Source of the DNA: an uncultured Pelagibacteraceae bacterium | Lineage (GTDB): Bacteria > Pseudomonadota > Alphaproteobacteria > Pelagibacterales > Pelagibacteraceae | Assembly: GCA_902599625.1 (NCBI GenBank) | Contig: CACKGF010000001.1 | Coordinates: 62,001 to 126,000, forward strand | Reading direction: 5' to 3' | DNA length: 64,000 nucleotides | Shown here: piece by piece, positions 46,733 to 54,502 of the stretch | Layout: each line of letters starts with the position of its first letter | Numbering within the stretch: the stretch's first letter is position 1 | The notes under the pieces: generated by a model | What the model was told of the DNA's origin: nothing | Database searches by the model: none | What the model saw: only the letters and a program-made list of their open reading frames with translations | Made by a program: the position numbers and the translations under genes

Positions 46733-47125
46733 TTATTTACATTTTTTGCAGAGACCAAAAAATTCAAGATTATATTTTTTGTATTTCATGCCAATTTTAT
46801 CTGCAAAACTACTCAAGTATTTAGATATTTTTGAATTATCAATTTCTGTTACTTCCTCACAGCTTTCGCAGATTGAAAATGCTGCAGCTTTTGAAACTTT
46901 ACAATTTGAATTTTGACAGGCAACGAAAGCATTTTTGCTTTCAATTTTGTGTATTTTTCCCATATCCACTAATTTATCTAAAGCCCTGTAGACCTGAGGA
47001 GGAGCGTTTATCCCTTTCTTCTTAACATTCGATAATATTGAGTATGCTTTTAATGGTTCTGTAGATTTTTCAATAACATCTAAAACAATTTTTTGATTTT
47101 TTGTTAAGTTTTGCTGTCTTTGCAT
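46733..47125 (-). CDS. zur: Fur-family regulator, probably Zur
   Basis: The 130-residue protein has the Fur-type winged helix (TKNQKIVLDVIEKSTEPLKA, then NAPPQVYRALDKLVDMGKIH) and a C-terminal metal-binding domain with cysteine pairs CQNSNC, CESC and CKKC. The first and the last two pairs give potential zinc sites. It lies 22 bases after znuB in the same direction, so the regulator of zinc uptake appears to be encoded in the znuCB operon it controls. 13-base palindromes before znuC/znuA and before the DsrE-like gene are its likely binding sites. Fur or Mur is less likely in this context. Confidence 0.87.
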   Translation of the reverse strand: MQRQQNLTKNQKIVLDVIEKSTEPLKAYSILSNVKKKGINAPPQVYRALDKLVDMGKIHKIESKNAFVACQNSNCKVSKAAAFSICESCEEVTEIDNSKISKYLSSFADKIGMKYKKYNLEFFGLCKKCK

Positions 47126-47147
47126 AATTTATTTTATCATTTACCCA

Positions 47148-47951
47148 TTAGTTTTTCAATTTGATCGATTGTTTTATTTTAAGTAGAGAAAGTATAAAAA
47201 GAAATAAAGAAGCAGCAATTATAGATGGACCTGAAGCTGTATTGAATTCTAAAGATGTAAACAGTCCTATAATAACAGATAGCAAGCCACCAATTACTGA
47301 AAAAAGAATCATTTGTTGTGGACTATTTGAAATATTTCTTGCCATTGCTGCTGGTATAATAAGCATTCCAGTTATTAATAATAATCCAACCATCTTGATT
47401 GAAATAGCAATTATCGCGGCCATTAAAATTGTGAATATTGCTTTAGCTTTATCAGGATTAAGACCCTCTGCTTCGGCTAATTCGTAGTTGACAGTAGATG
47501 CAAATAAAGATTTCCAAATTAACCTTAAAACTAATAATATAATGGCTCCACCTATCCATATAATTATTATATCATTTAAAGATACTGCCAATATATCTCC
47601 AAATAATAATCCCATAACATCAAATCTAATAAATGATAAAAAACCAATGACAACAAGACCGATAGCTAAAGAAGAATGCGCTAAAAGTCCTAACAATGCA
47701 TCTCCTGGTAGGTTAGTTTTCTTTTGAAGATTAACTAGTAGTAAAGCTATAATGGCTGAAATTACAAAAACAGATATTGCAATATTTAATTCAAAAGAAT
47801 ATGCGATTGTCACTCCTAATAGAGCAGAATGAGCTAAAGTATCTCCAAAATAAGATAATCGTCTCCAAACTACAAAGCATCCAAGAGGACCTGTAACTAA
47901 GGCAATTCCAATACCCGCAAATAAAGCTCTTATAAAAAAGTCATCAAGCAT
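47148..47951 (-). CDS. znuB: Zinc ABC transporter permease ZnuB
   Basis: ZnuB is the membrane channel of the high-affinity zinc importer. From the ATG at 47951 it is 267 residues (MLDDFFIRALFAGIGIALVT), one base after the znuC stop. A longer frame reaches 48107 inside znuC and adds 52 residues that do not fit the family. It is an ABC-3 family protein with about eight helices and the conserved RRLSYFGDTLAHSALLGVTI (about 28-47), GDALLGLLAHSSLAIG and IKMVGLLLITGMLIIPAAMA segments. Confidence 0.93.
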   Translation of the reverse strand: MLDDFFIRALFAGIGIALVTGPLGCFVVWRRLSYFGDTLAHSALLGVTIAYSFELNIAISVFVISAIIALLLVNLQKKTNLPGDALLGLLAHSSLAIGLVVIGFLSFIRFDVMGLLFGDILAVSLNDIIIIWIGGAIILLVLRLIWKSLFASTVNYELAEAEGLNPDKAKAIFTILMAAIIAISIKMVGLLLITGMLIIPAAMARNISNSPQQMILFSVIGGLLSVIIGLFTSLEFNTASGPSIIAASLFLFILSLLKIKQSIKLKN

Positions 47952-47952
47952 T

Positions 47953-48720
47953 TTAATTCTTTTTAATTTTCCCTTCGCTTGTATGAATATGATCGTGTTT
48001 ATGTTCGTAAATTGATAGAGTTTGTGAAGCTTGATCTCCAAATAAAGCTTTATATTCACTATTTTGTGCAACATCGATTGGGGATCCAGAACAACAAACA
48101 TGACCATTTAAACAAACAACATGATCTGTAGCACTCATAACTGTGTGTAAGTCATGTGAAATTAATAGAATTCCACAATTTAATTCCTCAGATATTTTTT
48201 TTATTAATTCATATAAAGCAATTTCTCCAGTGAAATCCACACCTTGTACTGGTTCATCAAGAACAAGTAATTCTGGTTTTTTTGAAATAGCTCTTGCTAA
48301 TAAAACTCTCTGAAATTCTCCACCTGATAAGTCTCCTAAATTTTTATCCTTTAGATGTATTACACCAGTTAAGGATAATGCTTCGTTAATTTTTTCCTCT
48401 TCGAGACTTTCAGTTAATGACATAAAGTCTTTAACTCTTAAAGGTAACGTCCAATCTATTGAAATCTTTTGGGGAACATATCCAATCTTATTTGTATATT
48501 TTTCAACTTGACCCTCAATTTTTTTATAAATACCTAAAGCAATTTTTGCTGTTGTACTTTTTCCAGATCCGTTTGGCCCAATTAAAGTAATAATTTTACC
48601 TCTTTCTACGTGTAAAGATACACCTTGTACTAACCATTTTTCATTTATTCGAAAACCAGCATTGTTTAATTTGACTAATGTTTTGTTTTTTAAACTCATT
48701 TTAATACTTGACTCAACCAT
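47953..48720 (-). CDS. znuC: Zinc ABC transporter ATPase ZnuC
   Basis: ZnuC energises zinc import. The protein is up to 255 residues with Walker A GPNGSGKST, signature LSGGEFQRVLLARAI, Walker B LLVLDEPVQGVD and switch LISHDLH. The C-terminus is His-rich (EHKHDHIHTSEG), which may bind zinc. Two starts are possible: ATG 48720, directly next to the Zur-type palindromes (a leaderless message), or ATG 48699, which leaves a short leader and fits the family better. Neither has a clear ribosome site. Confidence 0.92.
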   Translation of the reverse strand: MVESSIKMSLKNKTLVKLNNAGFRINEKWLVQGVSLHVERGKIITLIGPNGSGKSTTAKIALGIYKKIEGQVEKYTNKIGYVPQKISIDWTLPLRVKDFMSLTESLEEEKINEALSLTGVIHLKDKNLGDLSGGEFQRVLLARAISKKPELLVLDEPVQGVDFTGEIALYELIKKISEELNCGILLISHDLHTVMSATDHVVCLNGHVCCSGSPIDVAQNSEYKALFGDQASQTLSIYEHKHDHIHTSEGKIKKN

Positions 48721-48733
48721 GTTATATTATTAC
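48721..48733. promoter_or_regulatory. Zur-box-like palindrome, imperfect copy
   Basis: GTTATATTATTAC differs at one position from the perfect palindrome 18 bases away at 48739-48751. It lies immediately upstream of the first znuC ATG and would cover a znuC promoter element. Confidence 0.6.
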
Positions 48734-48738
48734 ATAAC

Positions 48739-48751
48739 GTTATATTATAAC
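48739..48751. promoter_or_regulatory. Zur-box-like palindrome between znuC and znuA
   Basis: GTTATA-T-TATAAC is a perfect 6+1+6 inverted repeat in the divergent znuC/znuA gap and ends 11 bases before the znuA ATG. The same motif (GTTATAATATAAC) occurs twice before the DsrE-like gene at 50198 and 50219. A Zur-like regulator is encoded nearby. Binding would block both znu promoters. Confidence 0.8.
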
Positions 48752-48762
48752 AAAATATTATT

Positions 48763-49788
48763 ATGCTTAAACTCAAAAAATTAACTTATATATTCACATT
48801 CTTATCATTTTTAACTTATTTTTCACAAGCTAATGCTGAAATCAAAGTTGTAGCATCAATTAAACCTATTCATTCACTTGCGAGCTATTTAATGGATGGA
48901 GTAAAAAAACCTGATTTAATTGTAGATGGTTATGCATCACCCCACGGTTTTGCTATGAAGCCATCTCATGCAAAAATGCTTCAACAAGCAGATTTGATAT
49001 TTTGGGTAGGTGAGGATATTGAGAGTTTTTTAGTTAAACCTCTTGGATCGATTGCAAAAAAAGCTGAAAAAATTGAATTAATGGAAATTAAGGGAATTAA
49101 GAAATTGAAATTTAGAGAAAGAAATATTTTTGATGGACATGATGATCATGGACATAAAGAAGACGATCATGACGATCATGATGATCATGCTAAAAAGGAG
49201 GATGGTCATGACGATCACGATCATGATAAAGACGAGCATAAAGAAGACGGACATGATGATCACGGTCATGAGGGTCATGCACACGGCGAGTTTGACCCAC
49301 ACATATGGTTAGATCCTTTAAACGCTAAAAAAATCTTAAAAGAAATGGCTAAACATTTAATAGAAAATGACCAAGCAAATAAGTCGATTTATAAAGAGAA
49401 TTTGAAAAAGGCGAACAAAGATTTAGACAAATTAGTAAAACAAGTTAAGTCTGAATTAAATAAAGATTTTAAATCTATAGTGTTTCATGACGCTTACCAG
49501 TATTTTGAAAAGAGATTTAAAGTAAATGTTTTAGGAGCATTTACAGTAAATACAGATGTGCTACCTGGAGCAGAACAATTATCTGAAATAAGAGAAATAA
49601 TCGAGCATGAAAAGGTAACTTGTGTTTTTTCAGAACCACAATTTAATCCAGATATAATTAATGCAGTTGCAAAAGACATGAATATCAATACCGGAGTAAT
49701 TGATCCACTTGGAGCAACTTTAAACCCCGGTAAAGATTTATATTTTAATCTTATAAAGAATATGTCTAAGTCGTTTCAAGGCTGTTAG
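48763..49788 (+). CDS. znuA: Zinc ABC transporter substrate-binding protein ZnuA
   Basis: ZnuA binds periplasmic zinc and passes it to ZnuB. The 341-residue protein has a signal peptide (core about 9-20, QANAE cleavage region) and cluster A-I binding motifs: the His of ASPHGFAMKPSHA (about 61), DPHIWLDP (about 180), VFHDAYQYF (about 243) and the late VIDPLG. A long His/Asp-rich loop spans residues 124-175, typical of zinc (not manganese) receptors. It diverges from znuC; the ATG lies 11 bases from a Zur-type palindrome with no ribosome site, so the message may be leaderless. Confidence 0.94.
   Translation: MLKLKKLTYIFTFLSFLTYFSQANAEIKVVASIKPIHSLASYLMDGVKKPDLIVDGYASPHGFAMKPSHAKMLQQADLIFWVGEDIESFLVKPLGSIAKKAEKIELMEIKGIKKLKFRERNIFDGHDDHGHKEDDHDDHDDHAKKEDGHDDHDHDKDEHKEDGHDDHGHEGHAHGEFDPHIWLDPLNAKKILKEMAKHLIENDQANKSIYKENLKKANKDLDKLVKQVKSELNKDFKSIVFHDAYQYFEKRFKVNVLGAFTVNTDVLPGAEQLSEIREIIEHEKVTCVFSEPQFNPDIINAVAKDMNINTGVIDPLGATLNPGKDLYFNLIKNMSKSFQGC
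49132..49287 (+). repeat. His/Asp-coding low-complexity repeat inside znuA
   Basis: Irregular GATCAT / GACGATCATGAT units encode the metal-binding loop of ZnuA (residues 124-175, about half His and Asp). Such tracts gain and lose units easily, so loop length probably varies between strains. Open frames on other strands here are by-products of the repeat. Confidence 0.85.
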
Positions 49789-49797
49789 ATATTTTCC

Positions 49798-50175
49798 TTA
49801 AAGAGTTATTACTTGATCTGGTGGGTTTGAACCTAGAGCTGTATACAATTGTGGAAAACAACCAGCAACAACACCATCTACCAAACCTTTTGCTTTAACT
49901 TCTCCACTACCACATTGTTCAAATGTACCATCTGCTAAACCTCTTCTAACAGCGCACTGGTCACAGACCATTAATAGCATACCTTTTTCTTTTGCAATTT
50001 TTGCTAATCTTTCACCTATCGGGTTTCCTTTTTGAAGGCAAAAAAGATTGTCATCAAAGAAAAACATTCCTAAAACATTCACAAGATGTTTGTTATCCTC
50101 TAATTGGGGCAGTATCATCGTACTTAATTGATAAGTACTTGCCATATTATTTCTAAATACATACGCGACTTTCAT
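49798..50175 (-). CDS. DsrE/DsrF-like protein, putatively zinc-regulated
   Basis: The 125-residue protein resembles DsrE/DsrF-family small sulfur-handling proteins in size and in its MVCDQCAVRRGL segment (CxxC, about residues 70-78). Further cysteines occur in NLFCLQ, FEQCGSG and AGCFPQ. No signal peptide is present. Two perfect GTTATAATATAAC palindromes stand 22-56 bases before its ATG, and a ribosome site (AAAAGGAG) is present. It converges on znuA. I infer a zinc-repressed gene induced together with zinc uptake; a role in metal or thiol trafficking is a guess. Confidence 0.78.
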   Translation of the reverse strand: MKVAYVFRNNMASTYQLSTMILPQLEDNKHLVNVLGMFFFDDNLFCLQKGNPIGERLAKIAKEKGMLLMVCDQCAVRRGLADGTFEQCGSGEVKAKGLVDGVVAGCFPQLYTALGSNPPDQVITL

Positions 50176-50197
50176 TTTTTCTCCTTTTTAATTGATT

Positions 50198-50210
50198 GTT
50201 ATAATATAAC
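50198..50210. promoter_or_regulatory. Zur-box-like palindrome, proximal copy before the DsrE-like gene
   Basis: GTTATA-A-TATAAC is a perfect 6+1+6 palindrome 22 bases upstream of the DsrE-like ATG (minus strand). It matches the znuA/znuC palindrome except for the central base. Confidence 0.8.
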
Positions 50211-50218
50211 ATCTTAGT

Positions 50219-50231
50219 GTTATAATATAAC
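50219..50231. promoter_or_regulatory. Zur-box-like palindrome, distal copy before the DsrE-like gene
   Basis: This is a second, identical GTTATAATATAAC, 21 bases (two helical turns) from the proximal copy, so two repressor dimers could bind the same face of the DNA. Confidence 0.8.
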
Positions 50232-50260
50232 AAAGTCAACAATCGACAAATAAAATTAAA

Positions 50261-51037
50261 TTAAGTTAAGGTTATTTCAATCGGAGTATGATCAGAGGGT
50301 TTTTCTCTTCCTCTAGGGTCTTTATTTATATTAATTTTTTTAATATTATCTATTACTGAACTTGAAACTAAAAAATGATCAATTCTCATACCATTGTTTT
50401 TTTGCCAAGCTCCTCTCATATAATCCCAAAATGTATATCCTTCTTTTGTATCATTAAAATGTCTGTAAACATCACTGAAACCTAAGCTTAACATCTCTCT
50501 AAATTTTTTTCTTATTTCTAGTCTATATAATGCGTCATCCTCAAAACTTTTTGGATTATAAACGTCTTCTGCTGCAGGGATTACGTTGAAATCTCCAGCT
50601 AAGATTATATTTTTGTTTGTCTTTGATAAAGATTTTAACTTTTTAATTAAATCATCTAACCAATTTTTTTTATATTCATATTTAGGTGTATCAACTGGAT
50701 TTCCATTCGGCGTGTATATATTGATTAATTGTATCTTTTTTTTCTTATGTTCAAACTCAGCAGATATAACTCTAGATTGTTTCAGTTTATCTTTAATTAT
50801 ATCAGTTTTGACATTATCTAATTTTTTTTTAGAAATTATAGCAACGCCGTTGTAGCTTTTTTGACCGTGGACATGGCTCTCGTAATCAAGGGAGGAAAAT
50901 ACATCAAAAGGAAAATTTACTTCTTCAGTCTTAATTTCTTGCATTAATAGTATATCTGGTTTGTACTTTACCAAATAGTTTTTTATATTATCAATTCTGG
51001 CTCTTACCGAATTAACATTCCATGAGGAAATTAACAT
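50261..51037 (-). CDS. xth: Exodeoxyribonuclease III / AP endonuclease
   Basis: Xth cuts DNA at abasic sites and has 3'-exonuclease activity in base-excision repair. From ATG 51037 it is 258 residues and starts MLISSWNVNSVRARI, the family's usual beginning. The longer frame to 51067 would lie inside the neighbouring gene. Catalytic motifs are LMQEIKTE (Glu, about 36), GDFNVIPAAEDVYNP (about 150), RIDHFLVS and the final PSDHTPIEI. It is coupled to the Fe-S carrier gene by TAATG. Confidence 0.93.
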   Translation of the reverse strand: MLISSWNVNSVRARIDNIKNYLVKYKPDILLMQEIKTEEVNFPFDVFSSLDYESHVHGQKSYNGVAIISKKKLDNVKTDIIKDKLKQSRVISAEFEHKKKKIQLINIYTPNGNPVDTPKYEYKKNWLDDLIKKLKSLSKTNKNIILAGDFNVIPAAEDVYNPKSFEDDALYRLEIRKKFREMLSLGFSDVYRHFNDTKEGYTFWDYMRGAWQKNNGMRIDHFLVSSSVIDNIKKININKDPRGREKPSDHTPIEITLT

Positions 51038-51354
51038 TAAAGAGAAAAAGACACACCACAACCACAAGATGACTTGCTTTGCGGGTTGTTAATCTTAAAT
51101 TGTTGACCAATAAGTTCTTTAGAAAAATCAACTTCAGACCCTTGCAACATGTCAGCTGAAGTTTTGTCGATTAAAATATTGTTAAAAACTAAATCATCTT
51201 CATTCTTTACTTTGTCGAATGAAAAATCGTATTGAAAACCTGAACAACCACCACCTTTAATTGCGATTCTAAAAAAAGAACCTTTTTCCTTTTTATCAAG
51301 GAGATAATTGATTTGTTTTATAGCATTATCTGTAAATATAATTTCTTTATTCAT
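51037..51354 (-). CDS. erpA: A-type iron-sulfur carrier protein (ErpA/IscA family)
   Basis: This small protein hands Fe-S clusters to client enzymes. The 105-residue sequence has the three ligand cysteines of the family: one in GGGCSGFQYDF (residue 37) and two in SSCGCGVSF (about 97 and 99). In alphaproteobacteria a copy beside dgt and xth is usually annotated as ErpA-like. IscA or SufA cannot be separated from ErpA by sequence alone. Likely clients encoded in this window are LipA and IlvD. It diverges from dgt over 50 bases. Confidence 0.88.
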   Translation of the reverse strand: MNKEIIFTDNAIKQINYLLDKKEKGSFFRIAIKGGGCSGFQYDFSFDKVKNEDDLVFNNILIDKTSADMLQGSEVDFSKELIGQQFKINNPQSKSSCGCGVSFSL

Positions 51355-51404
51355 AATAAAACTGAGCTATTACTAATATAATAATATATTTTCTTTTTTA
51401 AAGT

Positions 51405-52520
51405 ATGAATAATTTCAAAAAATTAGGTGTTTTTAAAAGCAAAGGAAGATTTTTCAAAGATAAAACAAGTAAATATAGAAGCCCATTTCAAAGAGATAGA
51501 GACAGAATCATACATAGCGCTTCATTTAGAAGGTTAAAGCACAAAACCCAAGTTTTTGTAAATACTGACGGTGACCATTATAGAACAAGAATGACTCACT
51601 CCTTAGAGGTAGCTCAAATCGCAAGATCAATATCTAAATACTTAAATCTTAATGATGATTTGGCTGAAACATTAAGTTTAGCACACGATCTTGGCCACAC
51701 CCCTTTTGGTCATGCAGGGGAGGAAGTTTTAAATGATTGTATGAGCAACCATGGAGGTTTTGATCATAACTTACAAACCCTAAGAATAGTAATGTTTATA
51801 GAAAAAAAATATATTGATTTTGATGGATTAAATTTATCTTTTGAAACTTTAGATGGTCTAATAAAACATAATGGACCAATCAAAGACTTATCTAAATTAG
51901 AAAATATTATTGGAATAAAATCGTTAAAAAATAAGTTTAAATTAAATAAATTTTCATGTTTAGAATCACAGATTTCAAATATCGCAGATGATATTGCTTA
52001 CAACAATCATGATATACAAGATGGTCTAAAAGCAGGCTTATTCACATTAGAAGAATTATTGGAAATCAATTTCTTTAAAGATATATATAAAAAATACAAA
52101 AATAAAAAAAAGATAGAATTACAAGTTTTGATACATCAAATAATCAGAGACTCTATAGACCTAATGGTAAAAGACATAATAAATAACACTATTCAAAATA
52201 TAAAAAAAAATAAGATTAAAAAGCTCAATAACGTATTTGACAATAAGCAAAAGACGGTCGAATTTTCAGATAAACTCAAAGATATTGATTTTGATATAAG
52301 AAGCTTCTTAAGAAAAAATATGTACGACCATAAAGATGTTCAAAAAAGAAATGATGAAGGAAAAAAAATCGTAAATTTTTTATTTGAAAAGCTATACAGT
52401 AATACTAATAATAATTTTTCAATACAAAATTTTGATAAAAATAAAGCTAGATCAGTCGCAGACTTTATATCCGGAATGACAGATCGTTATGCAATAAATT
52501 TATACGAAGAATTAAAATAG
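51405..52520 (+). CDS. dgt: Deoxyguanosinetriphosphate triphosphohydrolase-like protein
   Basis: The 371-residue HD-domain protein should hydrolyse dNTPs to nucleosides and triphosphate. The metal-binding set is seen in TRMTHSLEVAQIAR (about residue 62), the HD motif in LAHDLGHTPFGHAGEEVL (about 92) and the later Asp in ADDIAYNNHDIQDGL (about 193). Length fits the shorter dGTPase-like type 2 group. Its stop directly abuts the argS start. The dgt-argS order is conserved in alphaproteobacteria. Confidence 0.92.
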   Translation: MNNFKKLGVFKSKGRFFKDKTSKYRSPFQRDRDRIIHSASFRRLKHKTQVFVNTDGDHYRTRMTHSLEVAQIARSISKYLNLNDDLAETLSLAHDLGHTPFGHAGEEVLNDCMSNHGGFDHNLQTLRIVMFIEKKYIDFDGLNLSFETLDGLIKHNGPIKDLSKLENIIGIKSLKNKFKLNKFSCLESQISNIADDIAYNNHDIQDGLKAGLFTLEELLEINFFKDIYKKYKNKKKIELQVLIHQIIRDSIDLMVKDIINNTIQNIKKNKIKKLNNVFDNKQKTVEFSDKLKDIDFDIRSFLRKNMYDHKDVQKRNDEGKKIVNFLFEKLYSNTNNNFSIQNFDKNKARSVADFISGMTDRYAINLYEELK

Positions 52521-54248
52521 ATGAATATATTTGATTATTATCACAGCTCTTTATTAAAAGGTCTTAAAGATTTTGAAAAAAAAGGAGCAATTAAAATCCC
52601 AGAAAAAACTAATAGTATCAGTGTGGAGGTTCCACCTGATAAGTTTGATGCTGATATTTCAACAAACGTTTGTATGGTTTTGTCAGGTATTAATAAAAGT
52701 AAACCAAAGGATATATATGAAAATTATGTATCAAAACTTTTAAGTAAAGATGACAATTTAGAAAACTTTGAGATTGCAAATCCTGGTTTTGTAAATTTAA
52801 AATTTAAAAAGAAATTTTGGAACTCCTTTTTAGAAAAAATTGTCCAATTAAAAGAATATGGATCAAATAAGAATGAAAAAACTAGAAAATATTTAGTTGA
52901 ATTCGTATCAGCTAATCCAACCGGACCATTACATGTAGGCCACTGTAGAGGAGCTGTATTTGGTGATGTACTTTCAAATCTATTAAAATTTAATAATCAT
53001 AATGTTACAAAAGAATATTACATAAATGATCACGGTAATCAGATAACAAACTTTACTCATTCGGTCTTTTACAGAATTTTAGAATTAAAACACAAAAAAA
53101 AATTTCCTGACGATGAAAATCTTTATCCTGGTGAATACATCAAAGAAATTGCACAAAATATAATATCAAATTCTAAAATTGATAAGTTTGATGAGTTGGA
53201 ACCAATTTTTGAAGAATTACAGAAACTTTGTATTGAAAATTCACTTTTAATCATAAAGTCTAATTTAAAGAAGATAGGTATTGTTCATGATAATTTTGTA
53301 AGTGAAAAAAGTATAATCGAAAATAAAGAAGTTGAAAAAGCTTTAAAAAAACTAAAAGAGCAAAATTTAGTTTTTGAAGGAAAAATTGAGGCTCCTCAAG
53401 GAGAGAAGAAAAAAATTTCTGAAACTAGAAATCAATTATTATTTAGATCAACAGAGTTTGGTGATGATAAAGATAGAGCTTTAAAAAAAGGTGATGATAG
53501 TTGGACATACTTCGCTGGAGATCTTGCATACCATAACAATAAAATCAGTAGAAATTTTGATATACTTATCAATATTCTTGGAGCCGATCATGCTGGTTAC
53601 ATTAAAAGAATAAGTTCTGTTGTAGATGCTTTATCAAAAAGTAAGCAAAAAATTGAATGTAAAGTAACTCAATTAGTAAAACTTATTAAAGATAATAAAC
53701 CATTTAAAATGTCAAAGAGGAAAGGTGATTATATTACTCTTGAAGATTTAATAAATGAAGTAGGAAAAGATGCGGCTAGATTTATTATGTTAAGTAGAGT
53801 GAGTGATGTTGAATTAGAATTTGACTTTGAAAAGGTCAAACTTAAATCTAAAGACAATCCTTTGTATTATGTTCAATATTCTTATGCTAGAATTTGTTCA
53901 ATTTTTTCAAATTCAAAAACACCAATTAATAACGATTATAAAAATTTAGATAAAAATTTTGAATTTAACGATGAAGAAATTAGGATTATAAGAAAACTTT
54001 CGGAATGGCCAAAATGTATAGAAACTTCTATAAATAAATTAGAACCACACCGACTGACAACATATTTGTATCAGTTAGCATCTATTTTTCATTCATACTG
54101 GAATATGGGAAGAGATAGTGAAGATTTCAGATTTTTAGATAAGGACAAGAAAATTGACACGAATAAAGCAGTTTTGTTAAATTGTATTCTGTTAGTGATA
54201 AAAAATGGAATGGAAATTCTCGGAGTCGATACACCGGAAAATATGTAA
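52521..54248 (+). CDS. argS: Arginyl-tRNA synthetase
   Basis: ArgS charges tRNA-Arg. The 575-residue class I enzyme has an N-terminal Add1 domain, the HIGH motif in SANPTGPLHVGHCRGA (about residue 130), and the KMSK-like motif PFKMSKRKGDYITL (about 395). The C-terminal anticodon-binding domain carries YVQYSYARICSI and the final LGVDTPENM. It abuts dgt and overlaps the next small gene by TAATG. Confidence 0.96.
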   Translation: MNIFDYYHSSLLKGLKDFEKKGAIKIPEKTNSISVEVPPDKFDADISTNVCMVLSGINKSKPKDIYENYVSKLLSKDDNLENFEIANPGFVNLKFKKKFWNSFLEKIVQLKEYGSNKNEKTRKYLVEFVSANPTGPLHVGHCRGAVFGDVLSNLLKFNNHNVTKEYYINDHGNQITNFTHSVFYRILELKHKKKFPDDENLYPGEYIKEIAQNIISNSKIDKFDELEPIFEELQKLCIENSLLIIKSNLKKIGIVHDNFVSEKSIIENKEVEKALKKLKEQNLVFEGKIEAPQGEKKKISETRNQLLFRSTEFGDDKDRALKKGDDSWTYFAGDLAYHNNKISRNFDILINILGADHAGYIKRISSVVDALSKSKQKIECKVTQLVKLIKDNKPFKMSKRKGDYITLEDLINEVGKDAARFIMLSRVSDVELEFDFEKVKLKSKDNPLYYVQYSYARICSIFSNSKTPINNDYKNLDKNFEFNDEEIRIIRKLSEWPKCIETSINKLEPHRLTTYLYQLASIFHSYWNMGRDSEDFRFLDKDKKIDTNKAVLLNCILLVIKNGMEILGVDTPENM

Positions 54249-54502
54249 TGATAAAAGAATTAAGATATGTGCTAATTATATTTTTTATCTTAATATTTTT
54301 TTTCCTAACAATTAAATACTATTTATCGGATGAACATAAGAAAAAATACTATAGGACTGTCAACGAAATCAACAATAACTTAAGTATAGATGATCAAAAT
54401 ATACCTATACTAAAAAATGACACTCAAGATATAATTACTTACGTTGATGATAAAAATGAAAAGACGAAACCTTTTTCATTCTGGAAACTTTTAAATGAAT
54501 AA
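54248..54502 (+). CDS. Small single-helix membrane protein between argS and nagZ
   Basis: Starting at ATG 54248 (TAATG with argS) it is 84 residues: one transmembrane segment (about 7-24) and a polar tail ending KPFSFWKLLNE. A longer frame from 54182 lies inside argS and is rejected. In many alphaproteobacteria this exact position holds a SPOR-domain cell-wall protein. I see no SPOR domain here, so this may be the remnant membrane anchor of that gene or an unrelated replacement. Function unknown. It overlaps nagZ by 8 bases. Confidence 0.75.
   Translation: MIKELRYVLIIFFILIFFFLTIKYYLSDEHKKKYYRTVNEINNNLSIDDQNIPILKNDTQDIITYVDDKNEKTKPFSFWKLLNE

Noticed and set aside
49078-49312. Met/Ile-rich open frames on both strands within znuA
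   Set aside because: They arise from the GATCAT repeat coding the His/Asp loop of ZnuA.
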